From Oasisia sp. SBJ-2009 (lineage: Eukaryota > Annelida > Polychaeta > Sabellida > Siboglinidae), in the NCBI GenBank assembly GCA_964017155.1, contig OZ024856.1, positions 41,594,535 through 41,658,534 on the forward strand: 64,000 nucleotides of DNA, given 5' to 3'. Each line of letters begins with the position of its first letter. The first letter of the stretch is position 1. Of this stretch, positions 47,101-60,700 are shown piece after piece. Below the pieces are notes generated by a model. The model saw nothing but the letters and a program-made list of their open reading frames with translations, made no database searches and was not told where the DNA came from. Position numbers and translations under genes: made by a program.

Positions 47101-49821
47101 AGAGTGCCAACACTTGAACGGAACTTCTGTCGTTGAGTGTATGTGGTATTGCGAAGTTCAGTAGTACGAATGTTAAATTAGATACTGCCCAAACCTATAT
47201 TTGCATAGGCATAGGTGGAAAGCTTGAGACATTGACAACTCATCGAAGGATGGTATGCGACATATACAGTGGACTCTGAATGAGAACAAGAATATACATT
47301 TTGTGCCATTTCCGACAAGAATTAGGCACTTGTGTATCACGCAAACCCACATCAATTGCTACTATATTAAAAAAGTCATTACTAACGGCGCTGGTAGTGT
47401 AGTGGTTAGCACATCCAACTGGCAAGCCGACTGCTCAGGTTTAATACGCGCGGACACAGCAGGCCTGGCATATTTGGTTTAACAATCAATGGGCATAGAC
47501 TAACATTGTTGAATATAATCGGTGCTATACACCACGCACATTGACATGCATCGTACATAAAAAGTACCCGAATGTCGCACAGACCGCTGCACGATAATAA
47601 AACTGTAGTCCTATGTGTGTACCATATTAGAAAGTACGCTAGCGCAAGTGCAGACATAGAAAAGAAGGAGCCGAAGATGAAAGAAAGCCCCCCCCCCCCC
47701 GTTTGCCTAGATCAACGGCGCCGCCATCTTGAAATCTGACGCCGCTAGAAACGAGAATGGCGCGTCTGCCGTATTGTAGTGACGTCACTGTATTGTTGTG
47801 GCGCGTCTTCCGGTTTGCCGCCATTACTGTAGCGCGCAGCCGAATGCTGGCGAGATATGCCAATTTCTTTAGTGTAATTTCCACCGCATCGCTGTGTGAT
47901 TTGCGCCATTGACGCCGGTGGGTGAAGGAATGTGGGCATGTGGTAGAATTGAGCCTGCTGGTTTCAATTTTGTTAGAGACCTGCCCATTGTAACGCTCTT
48001 TTATTGTTTTTTTCTCAGGTGTCTGTGCCCGGTGAAGATACAGCGACACATGGTCGACGACTTCTGGCAGCATTACTGACCGACCAGGCCTGATGATGTG
48101 AAGACTGACGACGGGGAACAGTCATTCGACAGTGGGTGAAGCCTTGTTTTTATCGAGTTATTGTATTCATATAACGTGTTGAGGTAGATGATAATGTCGG
48201 CCGATCACCGGGAGAATCAAATATAGCTTGATATATACATTATGTATAATAACAACTGCGAGTGGACATTAGTTTAAATGTTACAGTTGTCACAAAGGCG
48301 AGAAAACAAACGAAACGTTTTACTTAGACGAGTGATCTAGCTAGTTTTCACACTATGCGATTGATCAGAACTGATATAAAAAGAAGAAGGTTTAGACTTC
48401 GAATGGTTTCATCGTAACCACTCCAGGTGGTGCTTTTTGGGTCTAGCGATGTCTGTCAGTTTTATGCGTTTCATCGAATGTGCTCTGCTTGTATTAAGAA
48501 GTAAATTGGCTGGATCAAGTGCAAAACATACAACTATGCCATTACTAGGTGCACAATGACACATCACCTTGTGAGCGAGCTTTTGTTGTACACAGACAGA
48601 CAACTTGGCTACATTAATTATTATATTCCAAAATAAGAAATGTCAAAATATGATGCTAAAATAAGGCCCATTAAACGAAACTTGTATAAGGGGCCGAGAT
48701 CGCACCGCGGAAACTATCTTAACATTGGTATGCATAAGCACCATTCGCGCGAATGTCCCACACATTCTCGCACGCAAACATTCACCCACTCAATACAGTT
48801 GGTTCTTTGCCCGTCATTACACCAATCACAACACACTGATCTCGACTGGAAACAGTGTGCTTAGGAAGCAGCATGCAAAGGCAAAGGCAACTGTAGGCCA
48901 GGCGCTTTGTTGTTGTGTAAATCACGAGTACACAAGTAGGAACACAATTGATTTGTCTTCCTTCTGAAACAAGTGTGGAGGTCATTCGATGTTTTGAGAC
49001 CAATATTGATTGCAATCACACATTACTCGGCACGCATATTTGTATCTAGGTAGTGGCGGAGACCGGCTTCATATCTTGAGACATTGCCATGGAATCAATA
49101 GCACATGTTGCTACAGTGACACATGCCAACAGGCCAGGGCTTTGGCCATGCCATGAGCGGTATGCCGGCAAACAGGTAACAGCAAAAGCTAGACATAACA
49201 GTCATGACGAAGTGCCATACGAAAACACAAAAGTTCTTCCAAACTACTCAGACAACTACGAGATGATATACTAGACTTGCGTGGGGTGCACCACTTCTCT
49301 CGCGTCGTGTTATGAGAGGTTTTTGTCGCTCATACTTCGGAATCAAATCGGGCGACCTGGAACGAAACAGCAGACATTTGGCAAGTTCAATATGAAAACG
49401 AAAGCACAAAGCAACTAACAGGCAATGGTCGCATCATATAATCATTGGTATTGAGCTACACAAACAGTACGCCCTACAAATAGCATCACATTGCAGTGTA
49501 AGGTAGTTTATGCGAACGAACGTCTTGTATCACCCCGCCTCACACATTTCGACGACGTGTATTTTCTTTAACAACAGGTAGGCCTAGAGTTTTTCTTTCA
49601 TTGCGTTGCGTACAAGCATTTCGTGTATTCACAAACAGTTTCGAATGGCATGTAATGCTTCAGATATATACTTGCGCAGCCTGCATACAGCACTCGTGGC
49701 ATCGCCGTTAAGACGTTTTAGAGTTCCACATCGACGAGAGTAGTCCGTACTCCAATCAATACCGTATATAGACGACTGAGGGGTGTATAGTCACATTTCA
49801 AGCGACAGTTTCTCTGAGAGT
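47101..49821 (+). repeat. Array unit 17
   Basis: 2,721 bp. Private change GGAGCCGAAGATG in the purine tract. The C tract is 13 bases. Shares GTGTAAGGTAG with units 9 and 16, and CTCAGACAACTAC with units 19 and 20. Confidence 0.97.
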
Positions 49822-52540
49822 AGAGTGCCAACACTTGAACGGAACTTCTGTCGTTGAGTGTATGTGGTATTGCGAAGTTCAGTAGTACGAATGTTAAATT
49901 AGATACTGCCCAAACCTATATTTGCATAGGCATAGGTGGAAAGCTTGAGACATTGACAACTCATCGAAGGATGGTATGCGACATATACAGTGGACTCTGA
50001 ATGAGAACAAGACTATACATTTTGTGCCATTTCCGACAAGAATTAGGCACTTGTGTATCACGCAAACCCACATCAATTGCTACTATATTAAAAAAGTCAT
50101 TACTAACGGCGCTGGTAGTGTAGTGGTTAGCACATCCAACTGGCAAGCCGACTGCTCAGGTTTAATACGCGCGGACACAGCAGGCCTGGCATATTTGGTT
50201 TAACAATCAATGGGCATAGACTAATATTGTTGAATATAATCGGTGCTATACACCACGCACATTGACATGCATCGTACATAAAAAGTACCCGAATGTCGCA
50301 CAGACCGCTGCACGATAATAAAACTGTAGTCCTATGTGTGTACCATATTAGAAAGTACGCTAGCGCAAGTGCAGACATAGAAAAGAAGGAGAAGAAGATG
50401 AAAGAAAGCCCCCCCCCCCGTTTGCCTAGATCAACGGCGCCGCCATCTTGAAATCTGACGCCGCTAGAAACGAGAATGGCGCGTCTGCCGTATTGTAGTG
50501 ACGTCACTGTATTGTTGTGGCGCGTCTTCCGGTTTGCCGCCATTACTGTAGCGCGCAGCCGAATGCTGGCGAGATATGCCAATTTCTTTAGTGTAATTTC
50601 CACCGCATCGCTGTGTGATTTGCGCCATTGACGCCGGTGGGTGAAGGAATGTGGGCATGTGGTAGAATTGAGCCTGCTGGTTTCAATTTTGTTAGAGACC
50701 TGCCCATTGTAACGCTCTTTTATTGTTTTTTTCTCAGGTGTCTGTGCCCGGTGAAGATACAGCGACACATGGTCGACGACTTCTGGCAGCATTACTGACC
50801 GACCAGGCCTGATGATGTGAAGACTGACGACGGGGAACAGTCATTCGACAGTGGGTGAAGCCTTGTTTTTATCGAGTTATTGTATTCATATAACGTGTTG
50901 AGGTAGATGATAATGTCGGCCGATCACCGGGAGAATCAAATATAGCTTGATATATACATTATGTATAATAACAACTGCGAGTGGACATTAGTTTAAATGT
51001 TACAGTTGTCACAAAGGCGAGAAAACAAACGAAACGTTTTACTTAGACGAGTGATCTAGCTAGTTTTCACACTATGCGATTGATCAGAACTGATATAAAA
51101 AGAAGAAGGTTTAGACTTCGAATGGTTTCATCGTAACCACTCCAGGTGGTGCTTTTTGGGTCTAGCGATGTCTGTCAGTTTTATGCGTTTCATCGAATGT
51201 GCTCTGCTTGTATTAAGAAGTAAATTGGCTGGATCAAGTGCAAAACATACAACTATGCCATTACTAGGTGCACAATGACACATCACCTTGTGAGCGAGCT
51301 TTTGTTGTACACAGACAGACAACTTGGCTACATTAATTATTATATTCCAAAATAAGAAATGTCAAAATATGATGCTAAAATAAGGCCCATTAAACGAAAC
51401 TTGTATAAGGGGCCGAGATCGCACCGCGGAAACTATCTTAACATTGGTATGCATAAGCACCATTCGCGCGAATGTCCCACACATTCTCGCACGCAAACAT
51501 TCACCCACTCAATACAGTTGGTTCTTTGCCCGTCATTACACCAATCACAACACACTGATCTCGACTGGAAACAGTGTGCTTAGGAAGCAGCATGCAAAGG
51601 CAAAGGCAACTGTAGGCCAGGCGCTTTGTTGTTGTGTAAATCACGAGTACACAAGTAGGAACACAATTGATTTGTCTTCCTTCTGAAACAAGTGTGGAGG
51701 TCATTCGATGTTTTGAGACCAATATTGATTGCAATCACACATTACTCGGCACGCATATTTGTATCTAGGTAGTGGCGGAGACCGGCTTCATATCTTGAGA
51801 CATTGCCATGGAATCAATAGCACATGTTGCTACAGTGATACATGCCAACAGGCCAGGGCTTTGGCCATGCCATGAGCGGTATGCCGGCAAACAGGTAACA
51901 GCAAAAGCTAGACATAACAGTCATGACGAAGTGCCATACGAAAACACAAAAGTTCTTCCAAACTACTCAGGCAACTACGAGATGATATACTAGACTTGCG
52001 TGGGGTGCACCACTTCTCTCGCGTCGTGTTATGAGAGGTTTTTGTCGCTCATACTTCGGAATCAAATCGGGCGACCTGGAACGAAACAGCAGACATTTGG
52101 CAAGTTCAATATGAAAACGAAAGCACAAAGCAACTAACAGGCAATGGTCGCATCATATAATCATTGGTATTGAGCTACACAAACAGTACGCCCTACAAAT
52201 AGCATCACATTGCAGTGTAATGTAGTTTATGCGAACGAACGTCTTGTATCACCCCGCCTCACACATTTCGACGACGTGTATTTTCTTTAACAACAGGTAG
52301 GCCTAGAGTTTTTCTTTCATTGCGTTGCGTACAAGCATTTCGTGTATTCACAAACAGTTTCGAATGGCATGTAATGCTTCAGATATATACTTGCGCAGCC
52401 TGCATACAGCACTCGTGGCATCGCCGTTAAGACGGTTTAGAGTTCCACATCGACGAGAGTAGTCCGTACTCCAATCAATACCGTATATAGACGACTGAGG
52501 GGTGTATAGTCACATTTCAAGCGACAGTTTCTCTGAGAGT
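49822..52540 (+). repeat. Array unit 18
   Basis: 2,719 bp. Carries AAGACTATACATT (shared with units 19 and 23) and private ACTAATATTG. Its end has GACGGTTTAGAG, shared only with the end of unit 22. Confidence 0.97.
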
Positions 52541-55259
52541 AGAGTGCCAACACTTGAACGGAACTTCTGTCGTTGAGTGTATGTGGTATTGCGAAGTTCA
52601 GTAGTACGAATGTTAAATTAGATACTGCCCAAACCTATATTTGCATAGGCATAGGTGGAAAGCTTGAGACATTGACAACTCATCGAAGGATGGTATGCGA
52701 CATATACAGTGGACTCTGAATGAGAACAAGACTATACATTTCGTGCCATTTCCGACAAGAATTAGGCACTTGTGTATCACGCAAACCCACATCAATTGCT
52801 ACTATATTAAAAAAGTCATTACTAACGGCGCTGGTAGTGTAGTGGTTAGCACATCCAACTGGCAAGCCGACTGCTCAGGTTTAATACGCGCGGACACAGC
52901 AGGCCTGGCATATTTGGTTTAACAATCAATGGGCATAGACTAACATTGTTGAATATAATCGGTGCTATACACCACGCACATTGACATGCATCGTACATAA
53001 AAAGTACCCGAATGTCGCACAGACCGCTGCACGATAATAAAACTGTAGTCCTATGTGTGTACCATATTAGAAAGTACGCTAGCGCAAGTGCAGACATAGA
53101 AAAGAAGGAGAAGAAGATGAAAGAAAGCCCCCCCCCCCGTTTGCCTAGATCAACGGCGCCGCCATCTTGAAATCTGACGCCGCCAGAAACGAGAATGGCG
53201 CGTCTGCCGTATTGTAGTGACGTCACTGTATTGTTGTGGCGCGTCTTCCGGTTTGCCGCCATTACTGTAGCGCGCAGCCGAATGCTGGCGAGATATGCCA
53301 ATTTCTTTAGTGTAATTTCCACCGCATCGCTGTGTGATTTGCGCCATTGACGCCGGTGGGTGAAGGAATGTGGGCATGTGGTAGAATTGAGCCTGCTGGT
53401 TTCAATTTTGTTAGAGACCTGCCCATTGTAACGCTCTTTTATTGTTTTTTTCTCAGGTGTCTGTGCCCGGTGAAGATACAGCGACACATGGTCGACGACT
53501 TCTGGCAGCATTACTGACCGACCAGGCCTGATGATGTGAAGACTGACGACGGGGAACAGTCATTCGACAGTGGGTGAAGCCTTGTTTTTATCGAGTTATT
53601 GTATTCATATAACGTGTTGAGGTAGATGATAATGTCGGCCGATCACCGGGAGAATCAAATATAGCTTGATATATACATTATGTATAATAACAACTGCGAG
53701 TGGACATTAATTTAAATGTTACAGTTGTCACAAAGGCGAGAAAACAAACGAAACGTTTTACTTAGACGAGTGATCTAGCTAGTTTTCACACTATGCGATT
53801 GATCAGAACTGATATAAAAAGAAGAAGGTTTAGACTTCGAATGGTTTCATCGTAACCACTCCAGGTGGTGCTTTTTGGGTCTAGCGATGTCTGTCAGTTT
53901 TATGCGTTTCATCGAATGTGCTCTGCTTGTATTAAGAAGTAAATTGGCTGGATCAAGTGCAAAACATACAACTATGCCAGTACTAGGTGCACAATGACAC
54001 ATCACCCTGTGAGCGAGCTTTTGTTGTACACAGACAGACAACTTGGCTACATTAATTATTATATTCCAACATAAGAAATGTCAAAATATGATGCTAAAAT
54101 AAGGCCCATTAAACGAAACTTGTATAAGGGGCCGAGATCGCACCGCGGAAACTATCTTAACATTGGTATGCATAAGCACCATTCGCGCGAATGTCCCACA
54201 CATTCTCGCACGCAAACATTCACCCACTCAATACAGTTGGTTCTTTGCCCGTCATTACACCAATCACAACACACTGATCTCGACTGGAAACAGTGTGCTT
54301 AGGAAGCAGCATGCAAAGGCAAAGGCAACTGTAGGCCAGGCGCTTTGTTGTTGTGTAAATCACGAGTACACAAGTAGGAACACAATTGATTTGTCTTCCT
54401 TCTGAAACAAGTGTGGAGGTCATTCGATGTTTTGAGACCAATATTGATTGCAATCACACATTACTCGGCACGCATATTTGTATCTAGGTAGTGGCGGAGA
54501 CCGGCTTCATATCTTGAGACATTGCCATGGAATCAATAGCACATGTTGCTACAGTGATACATGCCAACAGGCCAGGGCTTTGGCCATGCCATGAGCGGTA
54601 TGCCGGCAAACAGGTAACAGCAAAAGCTAGACATAACAGTCATGACGAAGTGCCATACGAAAACACAAAAGTTCTTCCAAACTACTCAGACAACTACGAG
54701 ATGATATACTAGACTTGCGTGGGGTGCACCACTTCTCTCGCGTCGTGTTATGAGAGGTTTTTGTCGCTCATACTTCGGAATCAAATCGGGCGACCTGGAA
54801 CGAAACAGCAGACATTTGGCAAGTTCAATATGAAAACGAAAGCACAAAGCAACTAACAGGCAATGGTCGCATCATATAATCATTGGTATTGAGCTACACA
54901 AACAGTACGCCCTACAAATAGCATCACATTGCAGTGTAATGTAGTTTATGCGAACGAACGTCTTGTATCACCCCGCCTCACACATTTCGACGACGTGTAT
55001 TTTCTTTAACAACAGGTAGGCCTAGAGTTTTTCTTTCATTGCGTTGCGTACAAGCATTTCGTGTATTCACAAACAGTTTCGAATGGCATGTAATGCTTCA
55101 GATATATACTTGCGCAGCCTGCATACAGCACTCGTGGCATCGCCGTTAAGACGTTTTAGAGTTCCACATCGACGAGAGTAGTCCGTACTCCAATCAATAC
55201 CGTATATAGACGACTGAGGGGTGTATAGTCACATTTCAAGCGACAGTTTCTCTGAGAGT
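52541..55259 (+). repeat. Array unit 19
   Basis: 2,719 bp. Begins like unit 23 (AAGACTATACATTTCG). Private changes: CATTAATTTAAATG, ATCACCCTGTG and CCAACATAAG. Confidence 0.97.
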
Positions 55260-57980
55260 AGAGTGCCAACACTTGAACGGAACTTCTGTCGTTGAGTGTA
55301 TGTGGTATTGCGAAGTTCAGTAGTACGAATGTTAAATTAGATACTGCCCAAACCTATATTTGCATAGGCATAGGTGGAAAGCTTGAGACATTGACAACTC
55401 ATCGAAGGATGGTATGCGACATATACAGTGGACTCTGAATGAGAACAAGAATATACATTTCGTGCCATTTCCGACAAGAATTAGGCACTTGTGTATCACG
55501 CAAACCCACATCAATTGCTACTATATTAAAAAAGTCATTACTAACGGCGCTGGTAGTGTAGTGGTTAGCACATCCAACTGGCAAGCCGACTGCTCAGGTT
55601 TAATACGCGCGGACACAGCAGGCCTGGCATATTTGGTTTAACAATCAATGGGCATAGACTAACATTGTTGAATATAATCGGTGCTATACACCACGCACAT
55701 TGACATGCATCGTACATAAAAAGTACCCGAATGTCGCACAGACCGCTGCACGATAATAAAACTGTAGTCCTATGTGTGTACCATATTAGAAAGTACGCTA
55801 GCGCAAGTGCAGACATAGAAAAGAAGGAGAAGAAGATTAAAGAAAGCCCCCCCCCCCCGTTTGCCTAGATCAACGGCGCCGCCATCATGAAATCTGACGC
55901 CGCCAGAAACGAGAATGGCGCGTCTGCCGTATTGTAGTGACATCACTGTATTGTTGTGGCGCGTCTTCCGGTTTGCCGCCATTACTGTAGCGCGCAGCCG
56001 AATGCTGGCGAGATATGCCAATTTCTTTAGTGTAATTTCCACCGCATCGCTGTGTGATTTGCGCCATTGACGCCGGTGGGGTGAAGGAATGTGGGCATGT
56101 GGTAGAATTGAGCCTGCTGGTTTCAATTTTGTTAGAGACCTGCCCATTGTAACGCTCTTTTATTGTTTTTTTCTCAGGTGTCTGTGCCCGGTGAAGATAC
56201 AGCGACACATGGTCGACGACTTCTGGCAGCATTACTGACCGACCAGGCCTGATGATGTGAAGACTGACGACGGGGAACAGTCATTCGACAGTGGGTGAAG
56301 CCTTGTTTTTATCGAGTTATTGTATTCATATAACGTGTTGAGGTAGATGATAATGTCGGCCGATCACCGGGAGAATCAAATATAGCTTGATATATACATT
56401 ATGTATAATAACAACTGCGAGTGGACATTAGTTTAAATGTTACAGTTGTCACAAAGGCGAGAAAACAAACGAAACGTTTTACTTAGACGAGTGATCTAGC
56501 AAGTTTTCACACTATGCGATTGATCAGAACTGATATAAAAAGAAGAAGGTTTAGACTTCGAATGGTTTCATCGTAACCACTCCAGGTGGTGCTTTTTGGG
56601 TCTAGCGATGTCTGTCAGTTTTATGCGTTTCATCGAATGTGTTCTGCTTGTATTAAGAAGTAAATTGGCTGGATCAAGTGCAAAACATACAACTATGCCA
56701 GTACTAGGTGCACAATGACACATCACCTTGTGAGCGAGCTTTTGTTGTACACAGACAGACAACTTGGCTACATTAATTATTATATTCCAAAATAAGAAAT
56801 GTCAAAATATGATGCTAAAATAAGGCCCATTAAACGAAACTTGTATAAGGGGCCGAGATCGCACCGCGGAAACTATCTTAACATTGGTATGCATAAGCAC
56901 CATTCGCGCGAATGTCCCACACATTCTCGCACGCAAACATTCACCCACTCAATACAGTTGGTTCTTTGCCCGTCATTACACCAATCACAACACACTGATC
57001 TCGACTGGAAACAGTGTGCTTAGGAAGCAGCATGCAAAGGCAAAGGCAACTGTAGGCCAGGCGCTTTGTTGTTGTGTAAATCACGAGTACACAAGTAGGA
57101 ACACAATTGATTTGTCTTCCTTCTGAAACAAGTGTGGAGGTCATTCGATGTTTTGAGACCAATATTGATTGCAATCACACATTACTCGGCACGCATATTT
57201 GTATCTAGGTAGTGGCGGAGACCGGCTTCATATCTTGAGACATTGCCATGGAATCAATAGCACATGTTGCTACAGTGATACATGCCAACAGGCCAGGGCT
57301 TTGGCCATGCCATGAGCGGTATGCCGGCAAACAGGTAACAGCAAAAGCTAGACATAACAGTCATGACGAAGTGCCATACGAAAACACAAAAGTTCTTCCA
57401 AACTACTCAGACAACTACGAGATGATATACTAGACTTGCGTGGGGTGCACCACTTCTCTCGCGTCGTGTTATGAGAGGTTTTTGTCGCTCATACTTCGGA
57501 ATCAAATCGGGCGACCTGGAACGAAACAGCAGACATTTGGCAAGTTCAATATGAAAACGAAAGCACAAAGCAACTAACAGGCAATGGTCGCATCATATAA
57601 TCATTGGTATTGAGCTACACAAACAGTACGCCCTACAAATAGCATCACATTGCAGTGTAATGTAGTTTATGCGAACGAACGTCTTGTATCACCCCGCCTC
57701 ACACATTTCGACGACGTGTATTTTCTTTAACAACAGGTAGGCCTAGAGTTTTTCTGTCATTGCGTTGCGTACAAGCATTTCGTGTATTCACAAACAGTTT
57801 CGAATGGCATGTAATGCTTCAGGTATATACTTGCGCAGCCTGCATACAGCACTCGTGGCATCGCCGTTAAGACGTTTTAGAGTTCCACATCGACGAGAGT
57901 AGTCCGTACTCCAATCAATACCGTATATAGACGACTGAGGGGTGTATAGTCACATTTCAAGCGACAGTTTCTCTGAGAGT
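55260..57980 (+). repeat. Array unit 20 (two promoter-like sites mutated)
   Basis: 2,721 bp. The CRE-like site reads TGACATCA (55938-55945) instead of TGACGTCA, and the first YY1-like site reads GCCGCCATCATG instead of GCCGCCATCTTG. No other complete unit shows either change. Shares AGAAGATTAAAG with units 21-22 and GAATGTGTTCTGC with unit 21. Confidence 0.97.
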
Positions 57981-60700
57981 AGAGTGCCAACACTTGAACG
58001 GAACTTCTGTCGTTGAGTGTATGTGGTATTGCGAAGTTCAGTAGTACGAATGTTAAATTAGATACTGCCCAAACCTATATTTGCATAGGCATAGGTGGAA
58101 AGCTTGAGACATTGACAACTCATCGAAGGATGGTATGCGACATATACAGTGGACTCTGAATGAGAACAAGAATATACATTTCGTGCCATTTCCGACAAGA
58201 ATTAGGCACTTGTGTATCACGCAAACCCACATCAATTGCTACTATATTAAAAAAGTCATTACTAACGGCGCTGGTAGTGTAGTGGTTAGCACATCCAACT
58301 GGCAAGCCGACTGCTCAGGTTTAATACGCGCGGACACAGCAGGCCTGGCATATTTGGTTTAACAATCAATGGGCATAGACTAACATTGTTGAATATAATC
58401 GGTGCTATACACCACGCACATTGACATGCATCGTACATAAAAAGTACCCGAATGTCGCACAGACCGCTGCACGATAATAAAACTGTAGTCCTATGTGTGT
58501 ACCATATTAGAAAGTACGCTAGCGCAAGTGCAGACATAGAAAAGAAGGAGAAGAAGATTAAAGAAAGCCCCCCCCCCGTTTGCCTAGATCAACGGCGCCG
58601 CCATCTTGAAATCTGACGCCGCCAGAAACGAGAATGGCGCGTCTGCCGTATTGTAGTGACGTCACTGTATTGTTGTGGCGCGTCTTCCGGTTTGCCGCCA
58701 TTACTGTAGCGCGCAGCCGAATGCTGGCGAGATATGCCAATTTCTTTAGTGTAATTTCCACCGCATCGCTGTGTGATTTGCGCCATTGACGCCGGTGGGG
58801 TGAAGGAATGTGGGCATGTGGTAGAATTGAGCCTGCTGGTTTCAATTTTGTTAGAGACCTGCCCATTGTAACGCTCTTTTATTGTTTTTTTCTCAGGTGT
58901 CTGTGCCCGGTGAAGATACAGCGACACATGGTCGACGACTTCTGGCAGCATTACTGACCGACCAGGCCTGATGATGTGAAGACTGACGACGGGGAACAGT
59001 CATTCGACAGTGGGTGAAGCCTTGTTTTTATCGAGTTATTGTATTCATATAACGTGTTGAGGTAGATGATAATGTCGGCCGATCACCGGGAGAATCAAAT
59101 ATAGCTTGATATATACATTATGTATAATAACAACTGCGAGTGGACATTAGTTTAAATGTTACAGTTGTCACAAAGGCGAGAAAACAAACGAAACGTTTTA
59201 CTTAGACGAGTGATCTAGCTAGTTTTCACACTATGCGATTGATCAGAACTGATATAAAAAGAAGAAGGTTTAGACTTCGAATGGTTTCATCGTAACCACT
59301 CCAGGTGGTGCTTTTTGGGTCTAGCGATGTCTGTCAGTTTTATGCGTTTCATCGAATGTGTTCTGCTTGTATTAAGAAGTAAATTGGCTGGATCAAGTGC
59401 AAAACATACAACTATGCCAGTACTAGGTGCACAATGACACATCACCTTGTGAGCGAGCTTTTGTTGTACACAGACAGACAACTTGGCTACATTAATTATT
59501 ATATTCCAAAATAAGAAATGTCAAAATATGATGCTAACATAAGGCCCATTAAACGAAACTTGTATAAGGGGCCGAGATCGCACCGCGGAAACTATCTTAA
59601 CATTGGTATGCATAAGCACCATTCGCGCGAATGTCCCACACATTCTCGCACGCAAACATTCACCCACTCAATACAGTTGGTTCTTTGCCCGTCATTACAC
59701 CAATCACAACACACTGATCTCGACTGGAAACAGTGTGCTTAGGAAGCAGCATGCAAAGGCAAAGGCAACTGTAGGCCAGGCGCTTTGTTGTTGTGTAAAT
59801 CACGAGTACACAAGTAGGAACACAATTGATTTGTCTTCCTTCTGAAACAAGTGTGGAGGTCATTCGATGTTTTGAGACCAATATTGATTGCAATCACACA
59901 TTACTCGGCACGGCATATTTGTATCTAGGTAGTGGCGGAGACCGGCTTCATATCTTGAGACATTGCCATGGAATCAATAGCACATGTTGCTACAGTGATA
60001 CATGCCAACAGGCCAGGGCTTTGGCCATGCCATGAGCGGTATGCCGGCAAACAGGTAACAGCAAAAGCTAGACATAACAGTCATGACGAAGTGCCATACG
60101 AAAACACAAAAGTTCTTCCAAACTACTCAGGCAACTACGAGATGATATACTAGACTTGCGTGGGGTGCACCACTTCTCTCGCGTCGTGTTATGAGAGGTT
60201 TTTGTCGCTCATACTTCGGAATCAAATCGGGCGACCTGGAACGAAACAGCAGACATTTGGCAAGTTCAATATGAAAACGAAAGCACAAAGCAACTAACAG
60301 GCAATGGTCGCATCATATAATCATTGGTATTGAGCTACACAAACAGTACGCCCTACAAATAGCATCACATTGCAGTGTAATGTAGTTTATGCGAACGAAC
60401 GTCTTGTATCACCCCGCCTCACACATTTCGACGACGTGTATTTTCTTTAACAACAGGTAGGCCTAGAGTTTTTCTGTCATTGCGTTGCGTACAAGCATTT
60501 CGTGTATTCACAAACAGTTTCGAATGGCATGTAATGCTTCAGGTATATACTTGCGCAGCCTGCATACAGCACTCGTGGCATCGCCGTTAAGACGTTTTAC
60601 AGTTCCACATCGACGAGAGTAGTCCGTGCTCCAATCAATACCGTATATAGACGACTGAGGGGTGTATAGTCACATTTCAAGCGACAGTTTCTCTGAGAGT
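57981..60700 (+). repeat. Array unit 21
   Basis: 2,720 bp. Shares AGAAGATTAAAG, GAATGTGTTCTGC and TTTTTCTGTCATTG with unit 20, indicating a recent neighbouring exchange. Private changes: GCTAACATAAGG and an extra G in GGCACGGCATA near 59911. Confidence 0.97.
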
